Made by a program: the position numbers and the translations under genes. 64,000 nt of DNA from NCBI RefSeq assembly GCF_003626645.1, contig NZ_RBAM01000004.1, forward strand, positions 496,001-560,000. The letters are read 5' to 3'. Below the pieces are notes generated by a model. That model did no database searches and was not told where the DNA came from. It was given only the letters and a program-made list of their open reading frames with translations. Positions 1 through 8,943 of the stretch are shown one piece after another (the stretch's first letter is position 1; each line of letters starts with the position of its first letter). Source of the DNA: Streptomyces klenkii (GTDB taxonomy: Bacteria; Actinomycetota; Actinomycetes; Streptomycetales; Streptomycetaceae).

Positions 1-2103
1 CGTGCCGCCCTTGTCGGTGTCGCCCTTGTCGGCGTCACCGCGCTCGCCGCCGCCGACCGCCACGGTGTCGAAGGTCGGGGCCTCCTTGCCCTCCAGGGCA
101 CCGGCCATCGCGTCGCGCCAGATCGGGCCGGGGGTGTCGCCGCCGTAGACCTTGTCGTGGTACTGGCCGCCGATGGTGATGCCCTCCATCTCGACGTCCT
201 TGCCCGGGCCGCCGACCCAGACCGCACCGGCCATGTTCGGGGTGTAGCCGACGAACCAGGCGGCCTTGCGGCCGTCCGTCGTACCGGTCTTGCCCGCGCT
301 GTCGCGCCCGGACAGGCCCGCCTCCTTGCCCGTACCGTCCTCGACGACGCCCTTGAGGAGCGTGTTCACCGTATCGGCGGTCTGCTCGGACATGGCCCGC
401 GAGCACTTCGTCTTCGGCACGGGCAGGCTCTTGCCGTTCGGGCCGGTGGCCGAGGTGATCAGGACCGGCGTGCAGTACGTACCGCCGTTGGCGAAGGCGG
501 CGTAGGCGGCGGCCATGGTCAGCGGGGACATGCCCTGCGTGCCGAGCGCGATCGACGGGACCTGGTCCATGTCGGAACCGGAGGCCGGCTGGAGGCCGAG
601 CTTCGACGCCATCTTCGTCACCGGGCAGGTGCCGATGTCACCGATCATCTGGATGAAGTAGGTGTTGACCGACTTGGCGGTCGCCTCCCGCATCCCGTAC
701 GGGCCGACCTCGCTCCGGTTCTCGTTGCTGACCGTCTCGCCGCCGGAGTTCTTCCACGTGCCGGTGCACGTGTCCACGGCGTCCGGGTAGGCCATCTGGT
801 AGGGCGACGAGTACGTCTTGTTGGGCGAGATGCCCTCCTCCAGGGCGGCCGCCGCGAGGATCGGCTTGAAGGTGGAGCCGGTCTGGAAGCCGTAGTTCGA
901 CCCGCCCCGGTTCTTGTCGGCCGAGAGGTTGATCTGCGTCTGGTGGTCGCCGAAGCCGTACGGGCGCGACTGGCCCATGCCGAGCACCTTGCCGGTGCCG
1001 GGCTGCACGATCGAGATCGCGGTGGCCACCGGGTCGGACTGGTAGACGTGGTCGGTGATCGACTTCTGGACGGACTTCTGCGTCTGCGGGTCGAGGGTGG
1101 TGCGGATCGTCATGCCGCCCTCGTTCCAGCGCTTGGCCCGCGCCTCCTTTGTCTTGCCGAAGACCGGGTCCTTGAGGAAGACCTCGCGGACGTAGTCGCA
1201 GAAGAAGCCCGCGCCGCTGACGGCGGTGATGCAGCCGCTCTTGGGGCGGGTCACCTTCAGCTTGAGGGGCTCGGCCTTGGCGGCCGCGGCCTCCTCCGGG
1301 GTGACGGCCTTGAGCTCGGTCATGCGCTGCAACACGGTGTTGCGGCGCTTGACGGCCTCGTTCGGGGCGTTGACGGGGTCGTAGCGGCTCGGCGACTGGA
1401 CGATGCCGGCCAGCATCGCCGACTCGGCCAGGGTGAGGTCCTTGGCGCGCTTGCTGAAGTACCGCTGGGAGGCGGCCTCGACGCCGTAGGACTGCTGCCC
1501 GAAGAAGGTGATGTTCAGGTAGTTGTTGAGGATCCGGTCCTTACCGAGCTCCTTCTCCACCTGAATGGCGTACTTCAGCTCCTTGACCTTGCGGCCGATG
1601 GTCTGCTGGGTGGCGACGGCGACCTTGTCGGGATCGTCGCCGGCCTCCTCGACGAAGATGTTCTTGATGTACTGCTGGGTGAGGGTGGAAGCGCCCTCGG
1701 AGACGCCGCCGGACTGAGCGTTCTTGTTGACCGCACGGAGCACGCCCTTGAGGTCGATCGCGCCGTGCTCGTAGAAGCGCGCGTCCTCGATGGCGACGAT
1801 CGCCTTCCGCATGTACGGGGAGATCTCGTTCAGCGGTACGACCGTACGGTCCCGCGAGTAGACCTTGGCTATTTCGCCGCCCTCGGCATCCAGGATTGTG
1901 GTGCGCTGGCTGAGCGGTGGGGTCTTCATACTGGCCGGGATCTCATCGAACCCCTCGACGGACCCCTTGGCCACCAGGCCGAAGGCCCCGACGGCAGGCA
2001 GGGCCAGGCCCGCCAGAACCGCCCCGGAGAGCACGCTGACACCTAGGAACTTGGCGGCCATCCGGGTCCTGCTGGACCCCTCGCCCGAGCGCTTCTTACC
2101 CAT
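1..2103 (-). CDS. Class A penicillin-binding protein (transglycosylase/transpeptidase), C-terminus cut by window edge
   Basis: Bifunctional peptidoglycan synthase that polymerises lipid II and cross-links stem peptides outside the membrane. The protein starts MGKKRSGEGSS and has one N-terminal membrane segment (about residues 18-42). A GT51 transglycosylase domain follows, with the catalytic-Glu motif EDARFYEH and the segment GASTLTQQY. The transpeptidase domain carries SxxK in GSTFKP, SxN as SVN, and KTGTTDG. About 700 codons are visible and no stop is reached at base 1, so only the far C-terminal tail is missing. I chose the ATG at 2103 because the following residues match Streptomyces PBPs as I remember them; no clear Shine-Dalgarno precedes it. 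The gene is divergent from wblA. Confidence 0.93.
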   Translation of the reverse strand, partial: MGKKRSGEGSSRTRMAAKFLGVSVLSGAVLAGLALPAVGAFGLVAKGSVEGFDEIPASMKTPPLSQRTTILDAEGGEIAKVYSRDRTVVPLNEISPYMRKAIVAIEDARFYEHGAIDLKGVLRAVNKNAQSGGVSEGASTLTQQYIKNIFVEEAGDDPDKVAVATQQTIGRKVKELKYAIQVEKELGKDRILNNYLNITFFGQQSYGVEAASQRYFSKRAKDLTLAESAMLAGIVQSPSRYDPVNAPNEAVKRRNTVLQRMTELKAVTPEEAAAAKAEPLKLKVTRPKSGCITAVSGAGFFCDYVREVFLKDPVFGKTKEARAKRWNEGGMTIRTTLDPQTQKSVQKSITDHVYQSDPVATAISIVQPGTGKVLGMGQSRPYGFGDHQTQINLSADKNRGGSNYGFQTGSTFKPILAAAALEEGISPNKTYSSPYQMAYPDAVDTCTGTWKNSGGETVSNENRSEVGPYGMREATAKSVNTYFIQMIGDIGTCPVTKMASKLGLQPASGSDMDQVPSIALGTQGMSPLTMAAAYAAFANGGTYCTPVLITSATGPNGKSLPVPKTKCSRAMSEQTADTVNTLLKGVVEDGTGKEAGLSGRDSAGKTGTTDGRKAAWFVGYTPNMAGAVWVGGPGKDVEMEGITIGGQYHDKVYGGDTPGPIWRDAMAGALEGKEAPTFDTVAVGGGERGDADKGDTDKGGT

Positions 2104-2498
2104 GGAGGGAAGCCTACGTTCTCATTCGGCGGACAGACGCCCGTGTGTTCGCCTACGCTGTTTCACGCCAGTCACTGCGGTGTGATTCAGCATCATCTCT
2201 GCCTTCACTCTTGTGGGTGATGAGATGTGTCCGTATTGCCGTCCGTGTCACTCTCTGGGGTTTGCGACCCGGGTGACTCGCGGGTGATCTGCTCCAATAT
2301 GGCGGATTAGCCGGTAATGTCGTTCGCTCACTCCGTTGGGTGATCTGCCGCGTACGCATAGTCCGTTCGGGCCATCCAAGATTGGGCCCGAAGGGGGTGT
2401 TGCCCCCTGCCCGCCTTCCGTAACGTCCTCAACTGGCAACGGTGAATATGCCGCTGCCGCCGTGGGGGAGCCCCGATTCGGGAGAGGACGGCGCCAGC
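2104..2498. promoter_or_regulatory. Divergent regulatory region between the PBP gene and wblA
   Basis: About 395 bp with lower GC than its surroundings and no convincing gene. The word GGGTGAT occurs three times on the plus strand (near 2215, 2281 and 2337), and the last two copies extend to GGGTGATCTG. A long leader is expected for wblA, a developmental gene with complex control. I could not assign promoters with confidence. Confidence 0.5.
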
Positions 2499-2834
2499 AT
2501 GGGCTGGGTAACCGACTGGAGTGCGCAGGCAGCCTGTCGCACTACCGATCCGGATGAACTATTCGTTCAGGGCGCTGCACAGAACAGGGCCAAGGCGGTC
2601 TGCACGGGGTGCCCGGTGCGCACCGAGTGTCTGGCCGATGCGCTGGACAACCGCGTCGAGTTCGGCGTGTGGGGCGGGATGACCGAGCGCGAGCGCAGGG
2701 CGCTGCTGCGGCGCAGGCCGACGGTCACCTCGTGGCGCAGGCTCCTGGAGACCGCCCGTACGGAATACGAGCGCGGGGCGGGGATCCTGCCGCTGGGCGA
2801 CGAGGAGTACGGCGAGTACGCGGCTGTCGGGTAG
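2499..2834 (+). CDS. wblA: WhiB-family iron-sulfur regulator WblA
   Basis: Fe-S cluster transcription factor. In Streptomyces, WblA is a pleiotropic regulator that represses antibiotic production and promotes sporulation (family knowledge). The 111-residue protein has the four WhiB cysteines at positions 13, 35, 38 and 44 and the GVWGG turn at 56-60. A basic stretch (RRALLRRRP) follows, typical of the DNA-binding end. I chose ATG 2499 (MGWVTDWSAQ) over the upstream ATG codons because GGAGAGGA lies 10 bp before it and because the length matches the family. The gene is monocistronic, convergent with the ArsA-like gene with an 18-bp gap. Confidence 0.93.
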   Translation: MGWVTDWSAQAACRTTDPDELFVQGAAQNRAKAVCTGCPVRTECLADALDNRVEFGVWGGMTERERRALLRRRPTVTSWRRLLETARTEYERGAGILPLGDEEYGEYAAVG

Positions 2835-2852
2835 CCGGATACGGTTCCAGGG

Positions 2853-4436
2853 TCACTCAGTTCGCTCGGCGGCGTGCGGCTGGTCCGCCGACGGAGCGGG
2901 TGAAGCGGTCGAGGCAGCCTTGGGAGCCGGGGCAGCGGGCCGGGCGGCGAGGAGCTCGCCGATCTCCCGCAGCCCCGCCAAGTCGTGCACATCGCCGGGC
3001 AAGGCGGCCACTTCCGCCACCGCCACCTCCGGGTGCAGAGAGGTGAAGCGGTCGCGCGTACGACGCTCGCGGTCGAGCACCTGCATACGCTCGGCGTGCA
3101 GCCGCAGCAGCCCTGCTGCCGTCCTGGACGCGTCACTCTCCGACCTGGACGCATCGTTGTCCGAGGCCGAAGCGTCGCTCGATTCTCCCGAAGATGCCGG
3201 CTGGGGGAGGCCGCTCTCGGGGGAGGACGGAGAGGACGGGGCTGTGGGAGCGTCGGTGCCTGCGACGCGGGCGGTACGTGACCCAGCTTGCCCGCTGTCA
3301 CGATCCACAATGCCGTCGGCGGCAAGATTTTCCGATGTTCCTGCCGGGGTCGCCTCTGGAGCCTTCTCCGAAGCCGTCTCCGGGGCCCCCGCCGAGTCGT
3401 CCGCCGGCGCGTTCGCCGCTCCGTCCACCGACCCGTCCGTGAGCCCCTCGGACAGGGCCTCCGCCGCGGCCAGCGCCCGCTCCGCCGTCAGCTGGTCGGC
3501 CGCGCTTCCGTGCACCCGGTTGAGGACGAGGCCCGCCAGCGGCATGCGCTCCGCGGCCAGCCGCTCCACGAAGTACGCCGCCTCCCGCAGCGCGTCCCGC
3601 TCGGGCGCCGCGACGACCAGGAAGGCCGTCCCGGGGGCCTGAAGCAGCCGGTACGTGGCATCCGCGCGGGTGCGGAATCCGCCGAACATGGTGTCCATGG
3701 CGGCCACGAACGTCTGGACGTCCCGCAGGAGCTGGGCGCCCATCAGCTTGTTCAGCGGCCCGCTCATCACGGACATGCCGACGCCCAGGAACTTCATCCC
3801 GGCCCGCCCGCCGAGCTTCGCCGGCGCGACCAGCAGCTTGATCAGCTTGCCGTCCAGGAACGACCCCAGCCGCCCGGGAGCGTCCAGGAAGTCGAGCGCG
3901 GAGCGGCTCGGCGGGGTGTCCACGACGATCAGGTCCCACTCGTCGCGGGAGCGGAGCTGGCCGAGCTTCTCCATGGCCATGTACTCCTGCGTGCCGGCGA
4001 AGCCGGCCGACAGGGACTGGTAGAAGGGGTTCTCCAGGATCGCCCGGGCGCGCTCCTTGTCGGAGTGCGCCTCCACGATCTCGTCGAAGGTCCGCTTCAT
4101 GTCGAGCATCATGGCGTGCAGCTCGCCACCGGCGGACGAGTCGATGCCGGGCACCCGGCGGGGCACGTTGTCGAGCTCCTCGATGCCCATCGACTGCGCC
4201 AGCCTGCGCGCCGGGTCGATCGTCAGGACGACGACCTTCCGGCCGCGCTCCGCGGCCCGCACGCCGAGGGCCGCCGCGGTCGTCGTCTTGCCGACGCCGC
4301 CGGAGCCGCAGCACACCACGATGCGGGTGCGGGGGTTGTCCAGGACGGGGTCGATGGCGAGGACGGAGGCGGTGTCGAGGCCCTTCCGCTGGGCGGGCAC
4401 CTGGGCGGGTGCCTGGGCCGGCACTTCTGCTGTCAA
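2853..4436 (-). CDS. ArsA/GET3-like P-loop ATPase, second of a coupled pair
   Basis: Anion-pump/GET3-superfamily ATPase of 527 residues. The deviant Walker A is GSGGVGKTTTAA (about residues 44-55), the switch region is IDPARRLAQS, and the Walker-B-like segment is DLIVVDTPPS. An unusual low-complexity insert rich in Ala, Ser, Asp, Glu and Pro occupies about residues 330-440, before a conserved tail starting GLLRLHAERMQV. The start is TTG: it forms a TTGA overlap with the stop of the upstream ATPase gene and is preceded by a perfect AAGGAG seven bases upstream. The two ATPases are therefore translationally coupled and probably form a heterodimer. The substrate is unknown; arsenite transport is unlikely, since no arsB or arsR is nearby. 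Confidence 0.9.
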   Translation of the reverse strand: MTAEVPAQAPAQVPAQRKGLDTASVLAIDPVLDNPRTRIVVCCGSGGVGKTTTAAALGVRAAERGRKVVVLTIDPARRLAQSMGIEELDNVPRRVPGIDSSAGGELHAMMLDMKRTFDEIVEAHSDKERARAILENPFYQSLSAGFAGTQEYMAMEKLGQLRSRDEWDLIVVDTPPSRSALDFLDAPGRLGSFLDGKLIKLLVAPAKLGGRAGMKFLGVGMSVMSGPLNKLMGAQLLRDVQTFVAAMDTMFGGFRTRADATYRLLQAPGTAFLVVAAPERDALREAAYFVERLAAERMPLAGLVLNRVHGSAADQLTAERALAAAEALSEGLTDGSVDGAANAPADDSAGAPETASEKAPEATPAGTSENLAADGIVDRDSGQAGSRTARVAGTDAPTAPSSPSSPESGLPQPASSGESSDASASDNDASRSESDASRTAAGLLRLHAERMQVLDRERRTRDRFTSLHPEVAVAEVAALPGDVHDLAGLREIGELLAARPAAPAPKAASTASPAPSADQPHAAERTE

Positions 4437-5425
4437 CGCGCCACTCCTTGCTTCCGCAGTTCGCGTGCCATGCGGTAGAGCCCCGCCAGGTCAACGCCGT
4501 CGCCGAGCAGTTCCAGTTCGTACGTGGGCAGGCCGAGCGCCGCAATGCCGGCGCGCCCGCGCTCCTCCAGGGCGAGCCGCTCGATGTGCTCACGGGCCTC
4601 GGTCAGCAGGGGGTCGACGAGCTGCTCGGCGAGGCCGGGGCTGCGCGCGCCGCCGAAACCGGTGCGCTCCAGGGCGTGCGACAGGGCGTGTGCGACGGCG
4701 GTCCGCCGGCCGTTCGCGGCAGCCTCCACGTCCGCCGCGTCCAATATCTCCGGCCGCACCATATTGATGACGACACCGCCCACGGGCAGGCCCGCCGCAC
4801 GGAGCTCCGCAACGCCGTCACTCGTCTCCTGGACGGGCATCTCCTCCAGCAGCGTCACGAAGTGCACGGCCGTCTCCGGCGACTTGAGCACCCGCATGAC
4901 GGCCTGCGCCTGGTTGTGGATCGGGCCGATCCGGGCGAGCCCGGCCACCTCGTCGTTCACGTTGAGGAAGCGGGTGATGCGGCCGGTGGGCGGGGCGTCC
5001 ATGACCACGTGGTCGTAGACGAAGCGGCCCGTGCGGTCCTTGCGGCGCACCGCCTCGCAGGCTTTGCCGGTCAGCAGGACATCGCGCAGCCCGGGCGCGA
5101 TGGTTGTCGCAAAATCGATGGCGCCGATCTTCCGCAGCGCCCGCCCCGCACTGCCGAGCTTGTAGAACATGTGCAGGTAATCGAGGAGCGCCCGCTCGGC
5201 GTCGATGGCCAGAGCGAAGACCTCGCCCCCGCCCGGCGCCACCGCGATCTTGCGCTCCTCGTACGGCAGCGCCTCCGTCTCGAACAGCTGGGCTATGCCC
5301 TGACGGCCTTCCACCTCCACCAGGAGAGTGCGCTTGCCCTCGGCGGCGAGGGCAAGCGCGAGTGCCGCGGCGACCGTGGTCTTGCCGGTTCCGCCCTTGC
5401 CGCTGACGACATGGAGCCTGCTCAT
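4433..5425 (-). CDS. ArsA/GET3-like P-loop ATPase, first of a coupled pair
   Basis: A 330-residue P-loop ATPase. The N-terminus is MSRLHVVSGKGGTGKTTVAA with a deviant Walker A (KGGTGKTT) starting at residue 10. The Walker B segment is HVVMDAPPTGR. It resembles the actinobacterial paralogue that always precedes the longer ArsA-like gene. I used the ATG at 5425 rather than an upstream start because the P-loop then sits at the usual distance from the N-terminus. It overlaps the next gene by four bases. It is divergent from the DUF4177 gene with a 92-bp spacer, so its promoter must lie there. Confidence 0.88.
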   Translation of the reverse strand: MSRLHVVSGKGGTGKTTVAAALALALAAEGKRTLLVEVEGRQGIAQLFETEALPYEERKIAVAPGGGEVFALAIDAERALLDYLHMFYKLGSAGRALRKIGAIDFATTIAPGLRDVLLTGKACEAVRRKDRTGRFVYDHVVMDAPPTGRITRFLNVNDEVAGLARIGPIHNQAQAVMRVLKSPETAVHFVTLLEEMPVQETSDGVAELRAAGLPVGGVVINMVRPEILDAADVEAAANGRRTAVAHALSHALERTGFGGARSPGLAEQLVDPLLTEAREHIERLALEERGRAGIAALGLPTYELELLGDGVDLAGLYRMARELRKQGVAR

Positions 5426-5517
5426 GAATTGGAGCCTAATTCGTCGGCAACGCCCTTGTGGCGCCAGGTGGCGACATGAGGTCATTCGCTGTCGGCGGGA
5501 GGCATTACAGTCGGCCT

Positions 5518-5676
5518 ATGACCAAATGGGAATACGCCACCGTGCCGCTGCTCGTGCACGCGACCAAGCAGATCCTGGACACCTGGGGCGAGGACGGCTG
5601 GGAGCTCGTCCAGGTCGTCCCGGGGCCGAACAACCCCGAGCAGCTGGTGGCCTACCTCAAGCGGCCGAAGCCGTGA
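5518..5676 (+). CDS. DUF4177 small protein
   Basis: A 52-residue protein starting MTKWEYATVPLLVHATKQ and containing GWELVQVVPG, the hallmark of the DUF4177 family (a short beta-rich fold of unknown function). ATG 5518 is used because the family begins with a similar KWEY segment. The stop overlaps the GTG start of the RidA gene in a GTGA junction, so the two are translationally coupled. No function can be assigned. Confidence 0.8.
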   Translation: MTKWEYATVPLLVHATKQILDTWGEDGWELVQVVPGPNNPEQLVAYLKRPKP

Positions 5677-6137
5677 GCGCCGTCGAGAGCCGGCTCGCCG
5701 AGCTCGGGCTGACCCTTCCCGACGTCGTGCCGCCGCTGGCCGCGTACCAGCCGGCCGTGCGCTCCGGCGCGTACGTCTACACCGCCGGTCAGCTGCCCAT
5801 GGTCAAGGGCTCCATCCCGGTGACGGGCAAGGTCGGCGCCGAGGTCAGCGCCGAGCAGGCCAAGGAGCTCGCGGCCACGTGCGCGCTGAACGCCCTGGCG
5901 GCGGTCAAGTCGGTCATCGGCGACCTGGACAAGATCGTCCGCGTGGTGAAGGTCGTCGGCTTCGTCGCCTCCGCCCCCGACTTCACCGGCCAGCCGGGCG
6001 TCCTCAACGGCGCCAGCGAGCTGCTCGGCGAGGTGCTCGGCGAGAAGGGCGTGCACGCCCGCTCGGCCGTGGGCGTCGCGGTGCTGCCGCTGGACGCGCC
6101 GGTCGAGGTCGAGATCATCGTCGAGGTCCAGGCCTGA
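5673..6137 (+). CDS. RidA/YjgF-family enamine/imine deaminase
   Basis: A 154-residue member of the YjgF/YER057c/UK114 family. These proteins hydrolyse reactive enamine and imine intermediates released by PLP enzymes. Recognisable segments are AYQPAVRSGAYVYTAGQLP, near the N-terminus, and the C-terminal ARSAVGVAVLPLDAPVEVE with the Arg that binds the substrate carboxylate in the family. It sits closest to the longer bacterial subgroup (about 150 residues). The GTG start overlaps the DUF4177 stop. Cytoplasmic. Confidence 0.88.
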   Translation: MSAVESRLAELGLTLPDVVPPLAAYQPAVRSGAYVYTAGQLPMVKGSIPVTGKVGAEVSAEQAKELAATCALNALAAVKSVIGDLDKIVRVVKVVGFVASAPDFTGQPGVLNGASELLGEVLGEKGVHARSAVGVAVLPLDAPVEVEIIVEVQA

Positions 6138-6311
6138 ACGCAGGTCCGGGCCCGAGTCGGGGCCCGGCCTGAGTCGGCTCCGGGGCCGGAGAGGGTCCGG
6201 GCAGGGCCTGAGCCCGGCCCGGGCCGTCAGCGCTGCCGTGCAGCTGCTTGCCCCTTCGAAGCAGCTCCTGGTCCTCTCGAACATCCGCCCGTGAGCGCAT
6301 AGCATCCGGCC

Positions 6312-7199
6312 ATGTCGACTTCGAACGGCCAGTGGTATCCGCCGGAGTGGCCGGACCGGATCAGAGCGCTCACGCGGGGCGAGCTCGACCCCGTACGCCC
6401 CCGCCGCGCCGCGACCGTCCTGCTGCTGCGCGACGGAGCCGGCGGCCCCGCCGTCCACATGCTGCGCAGACGCGCCTCCATGGCCTTCGCCGGAGGCGCG
6501 TACGCGTATCCGGGCGGCTCCGTCGACCCGCGCGACGAGCGGGACGTGCCCTGGGCCGGCCCCGCCCCCGCCGACTGGGCCCGCCGCCTGGGCGTCGACG
6601 CGGCCTCCGCACAGGCCATCGTGTGCGCCGCCGTCCGGGAGACCTTCGAGGAGGCGGGGGTGCTGCTCGCGGGCCCCACCCCCGGCACGGTCGTCGCGGA
6701 CACCACCGGGCCCGAGTGGGAGGCCGAGCGGGCCGCCCTCGTCAGCCGCGAGCTGGCGTTCGCCGACTTCCTCGTACGGCGCGGCCTGCTCCTGCGCAGC
6801 GACCTCCTGGGCGGCTGGGCGCGCTGGATCACGCCCGAGTTCGAACCGCGCCGCTACGACACCTGGTTCTTCGTCGCCGCCCTCCCCGAGGGACAGCGCA
6901 CGCGCAACGCCTCCACGGAAGCGGACCGGACCGTGTGGATCCGTCCCGCCGAGGCGGCCGACGGCTTCGACCGCGGCGAGCTGCTGATGATGCCGCCCAC
7001 CATCTCCACGCTGCGCCAGCTGCGCCCGTACGGCAGTGCCGCCGCTGCCCTGGCCGCCGCGCGTGACAGGGATCTCACCCCCGTCCTGGCCAGAGCGCGG
7101 CTCGAAGACGGGGAGATCGTGCTGAGCTGGCCCGGACACGACGAATTCACCCGGCACGTCGCCATGAAACCCTCGGGACCTTCGGAGGCCGACTCATGA
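6312..7199 (+). CDS. NUDIX hydrolase, long form
   Basis: A 295-residue NUDIX protein. The NUDIX box is split by an insert: the Gly-rich start AYPGGSVDPRDER is followed about 25 residues later by AAVRETFEEAGV, which supplies the REXXEE metal ligands. Such an arrangement is typical of acyl-CoA-type (NUDT7/19-like) NUDIX enzymes. The substrate is likely a CoA derivative or other nucleoside diphosphate compound, but the sequence does not settle it. The stop overlaps the next gene's ATG (ATGA), linking it to the MBL-fold hydrolase. Confidence 0.85.
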   Translation: MSTSNGQWYPPEWPDRIRALTRGELDPVRPRRAATVLLLRDGAGGPAVHMLRRRASMAFAGGAYAYPGGSVDPRDERDVPWAGPAPADWARRLGVDAASAQAIVCAAVRETFEEAGVLLAGPTPGTVVADTTGPEWEAERAALVSRELAFADFLVRRGLLLRSDLLGGWARWITPEFEPRRYDTWFFVAALPEGQRTRNASTEADRTVWIRPAEAADGFDRGELLMMPPTISTLRQLRPYGSAAAALAAARDRDLTPVLARARLEDGEIVLSWPGHDEFTRHVAMKPSGPSEADS

Positions 7200-8029
7200 C
7201 ATCCGCGACCGAACTCCCCGGCCGGCCCCGCGCAGGGGCCCTCGGCGGCCCCGCGACCGCCCGTGCGACCTGTGTCCTCGCGCCCAACCCGTCCCCGATG
7301 ACGCTCGACGGCACCAACACCTGGATCGTCGCCGAACCGGACTCCGACCTCGCCGTCGTCATCGACCCCGGGCCGCTGGACGAGACCCACCTACAGGCCG
7401 TCATCTCGACCGCCGAGGCGGCCGGAAAGCGCATCGCCCTCACTCTGCTCACGCACGGCCACCCCGACCACTCCGGCGGGGCGGCCCGCTTCGCCGAGCT
7501 GACCGGCACGCACGTACGGGCCCTCGATCCGGCGCTGCGCCTGGGCGGCGAGGGCCTCGGCATCGGTGACGTGGTCACCACCGGCGGGCTGGAGCTGCAT
7601 GTGCTCTCCACGCCCGGCCACACCGCCGACTCGCTCTGCTTCCACCTGCCCGCCGACGGGGCGCTGTTCACCGGCGACACGGTGCTGGGCCGCGGCACGA
7701 CCGTCGTCGCCCATCCCGAGGGCCGGCTCGGCGACTACCTCGACTCGCTGCGCCGCCTGCGCGCGCTGACCGTGGACGAGGGCGTGGGGACGGTGCTGCC
7801 GGGCCACGGCCCGGTGCTCGACGACGCGTGCGGCGCCGTCGACTTCTACCTCGTGCACCGGGCGAAGCGGCTCGCGCAGGTGGAGACCGCCGTGGAGAAC
7901 GGTTTCCGCACGCCGGCGGAGGTGGTCGCCCACGTCTACGCGGACGTCGATCAGTCGCTGTGGCCGGCCGCGGAGCTGTCCGTACGGGCGCAGCTGGAGT
8001 ACCTGGGGGAGCACGGGCTGATCCAGTGA
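7196..8029 (+). CDS. MBL-fold metallohydrolase (LACTB2/glyoxalase II-like)
   Basis: A 277-residue metallo-beta-lactamase-fold hydrolase. The zinc motif THGHPDHSGG is near residue 85, STPGHTADS carries the third His, FTGDTVLG the bridging Asp and LPGHGPVL the last His. A winged-helix-like tail (LSVRAQLEYLGEHGLIQ) resembles LACTB2. The gene is coupled to the NUDIX gene by a 4-base overlap. Together they may hydrolyse CoA-linked or other metabolite thioesters/phosphoesters, which is inference. It ends at a strong bidirectional terminator shared with crp. Confidence 0.88.
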   Translation: MTSATELPGRPRAGALGGPATARATCVLAPNPSPMTLDGTNTWIVAEPDSDLAVVIDPGPLDETHLQAVISTAEAAGKRIALTLLTHGHPDHSGGAARFAELTGTHVRALDPALRLGGEGLGIGDVVTTGGLELHVLSTPGHTADSLCFHLPADGALFTGDTVLGRGTTVVAHPEGRLGDYLDSLRRLRALTVDEGVGTVLPGHGPVLDDACGAVDFYLVHRAKRLAQVETAVENGFRTPAEVVAHVYADVDQSLWPAAELSVRAQLEYLGEHGLIQ

Positions 8030-8093
8030 GCGGAGGCGCCCCGTGCCGCCCCCTCCGTACCGCCCGTGTCGAGCACATGAGGCGGGCATGCCG

Positions 8094-8123
8094 AAGGCCC
8101 CTGCCGTTCCCGGCAGGGGCCTT
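8094..8123. terminator. Bidirectional hairpin terminator between MBL hydrolase and crp
   Basis: Perfect 13-bp inverted repeat (arms 8094-8106 and 8111-8123) with a TTCC loop, between convergent genes. The arms begin AA and end TT, which gives short T-runs on both strands. Confidence 0.85.
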
Positions 8124-8206
8124 CCGAGCTTGTGGGCGCGCCTGAGGGCGCTCCCGTCATGCCGCGCGCCCCGGGCGTGCGGCGCGCACGCCCGGCACGG
8201 CAGACG

Positions 8207-8881
8207 TCAGCGGGAGCGCTTCGCGAGCCGCTCCACGTCGAGGAGGATCACCGCACGGGCCTCCAGGCGCAGCCAGCCGCGGCCGGCGAAGTCGGCGAGG
8301 GCCTTGTTGACCGTCTCGCGGGAGGCGCCGACGAGCTGGGCCAGCTCCTCCTGGGTGAGGTCGTGCACCACGTGGATGCCTTCCTCGGACTGCACGCCGA
8401 AGCGGCGCGACAGGTCCAGCAGGGCCTTGGCGACGCGGCCGGGGACGTCCGAGAAGACGAGGTCCGACATCGAGTCGTTGGTGCGGCGCAGCCGGCGGGC
8501 GACGGCGCGCAGCAGCGCGGTGGCCACCTCGGGCCGGGCGTTGAGCCAGGGCTGGAGGTCGCCGTGGCCGAGGCCGAGCAGCTTGACCTCGGTGAGGGCG
8601 GTGGCGGTGGCGGTGCGCGGCCCGGGGTCGAAGAGCGACAGCTCTCCGATGAGCTCACCCGGACCCAGGACGGCCAGCATGTTCTCGCGGCCGTCGGGGG
8701 AGGTGCGGTGGAGCTTCACCTTGCCCTCGGTCACCACGTAGAGGCGGTCGCCGGGGTCCCCTTCGTGGAACAGGGCGTCGCCCCTCGCGAGGGTAGCCTC
8801 GCCCATGGAGGCGCGCAGCTCAGCGGCCTGCTCGTCATCGAGCGCCGCGAAAAGCGGGGCGCGCCGCAGAACGTCGTCCAC
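8207..8881 (-). CDS. crp: Crp/FNR-family transcription regulator Crp
   Basis: A 224-residue cAMP receptor protein homologue that in Streptomyces controls germination and secondary metabolism (family knowledge). The N-terminal cyclic-nucleotide domain contains GELIGELSLFDPGPRTATATA, the phosphate-binding cassette. A C-terminal winged helix-turn-helix follows (TQEELAQLVGASRETVNKAL). I chose GTG 8881 over the ATG 21 bp upstream because AAGGAG precedes it by seven bases and because Streptomyces Crp proteins are 224 residues long. A candidate Crp site lies upstream at 8944-8959. Convergent with the MBL gene. Confidence 0.95.
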   Translation of the reverse strand: MDDVLRRAPLFAALDDEQAAELRASMGEATLARGDALFHEGDPGDRLYVVTEGKVKLHRTSPDGRENMLAVLGPGELIGELSLFDPGPRTATATALTEVKLLGLGHGDLQPWLNARPEVATALLRAVARRLRRTNDSMSDLVFSDVPGRVAKALLDLSRRFGVQSEEGIHVVHDLTQEELAQLVGASRETVNKALADFAGRGWLRLEARAVILLDVERLAKRSR

Positions 8882-8943
8882 GAGTTCTCTCCTTGTCGAC
8901 ATGCACAGAGGACCGTGGTCCCCATGATGCCCGTCGGTAAAAC

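Noticed and set aside
157-2046. Long plus-strand reading frame of 629 codons opposite the penicillin-binding protein
   Set aside because: It is the antisense shadow of the PBP gene, whose minus-strand product has clear catalytic motifs. Long shadow frames are normal at this GC content.
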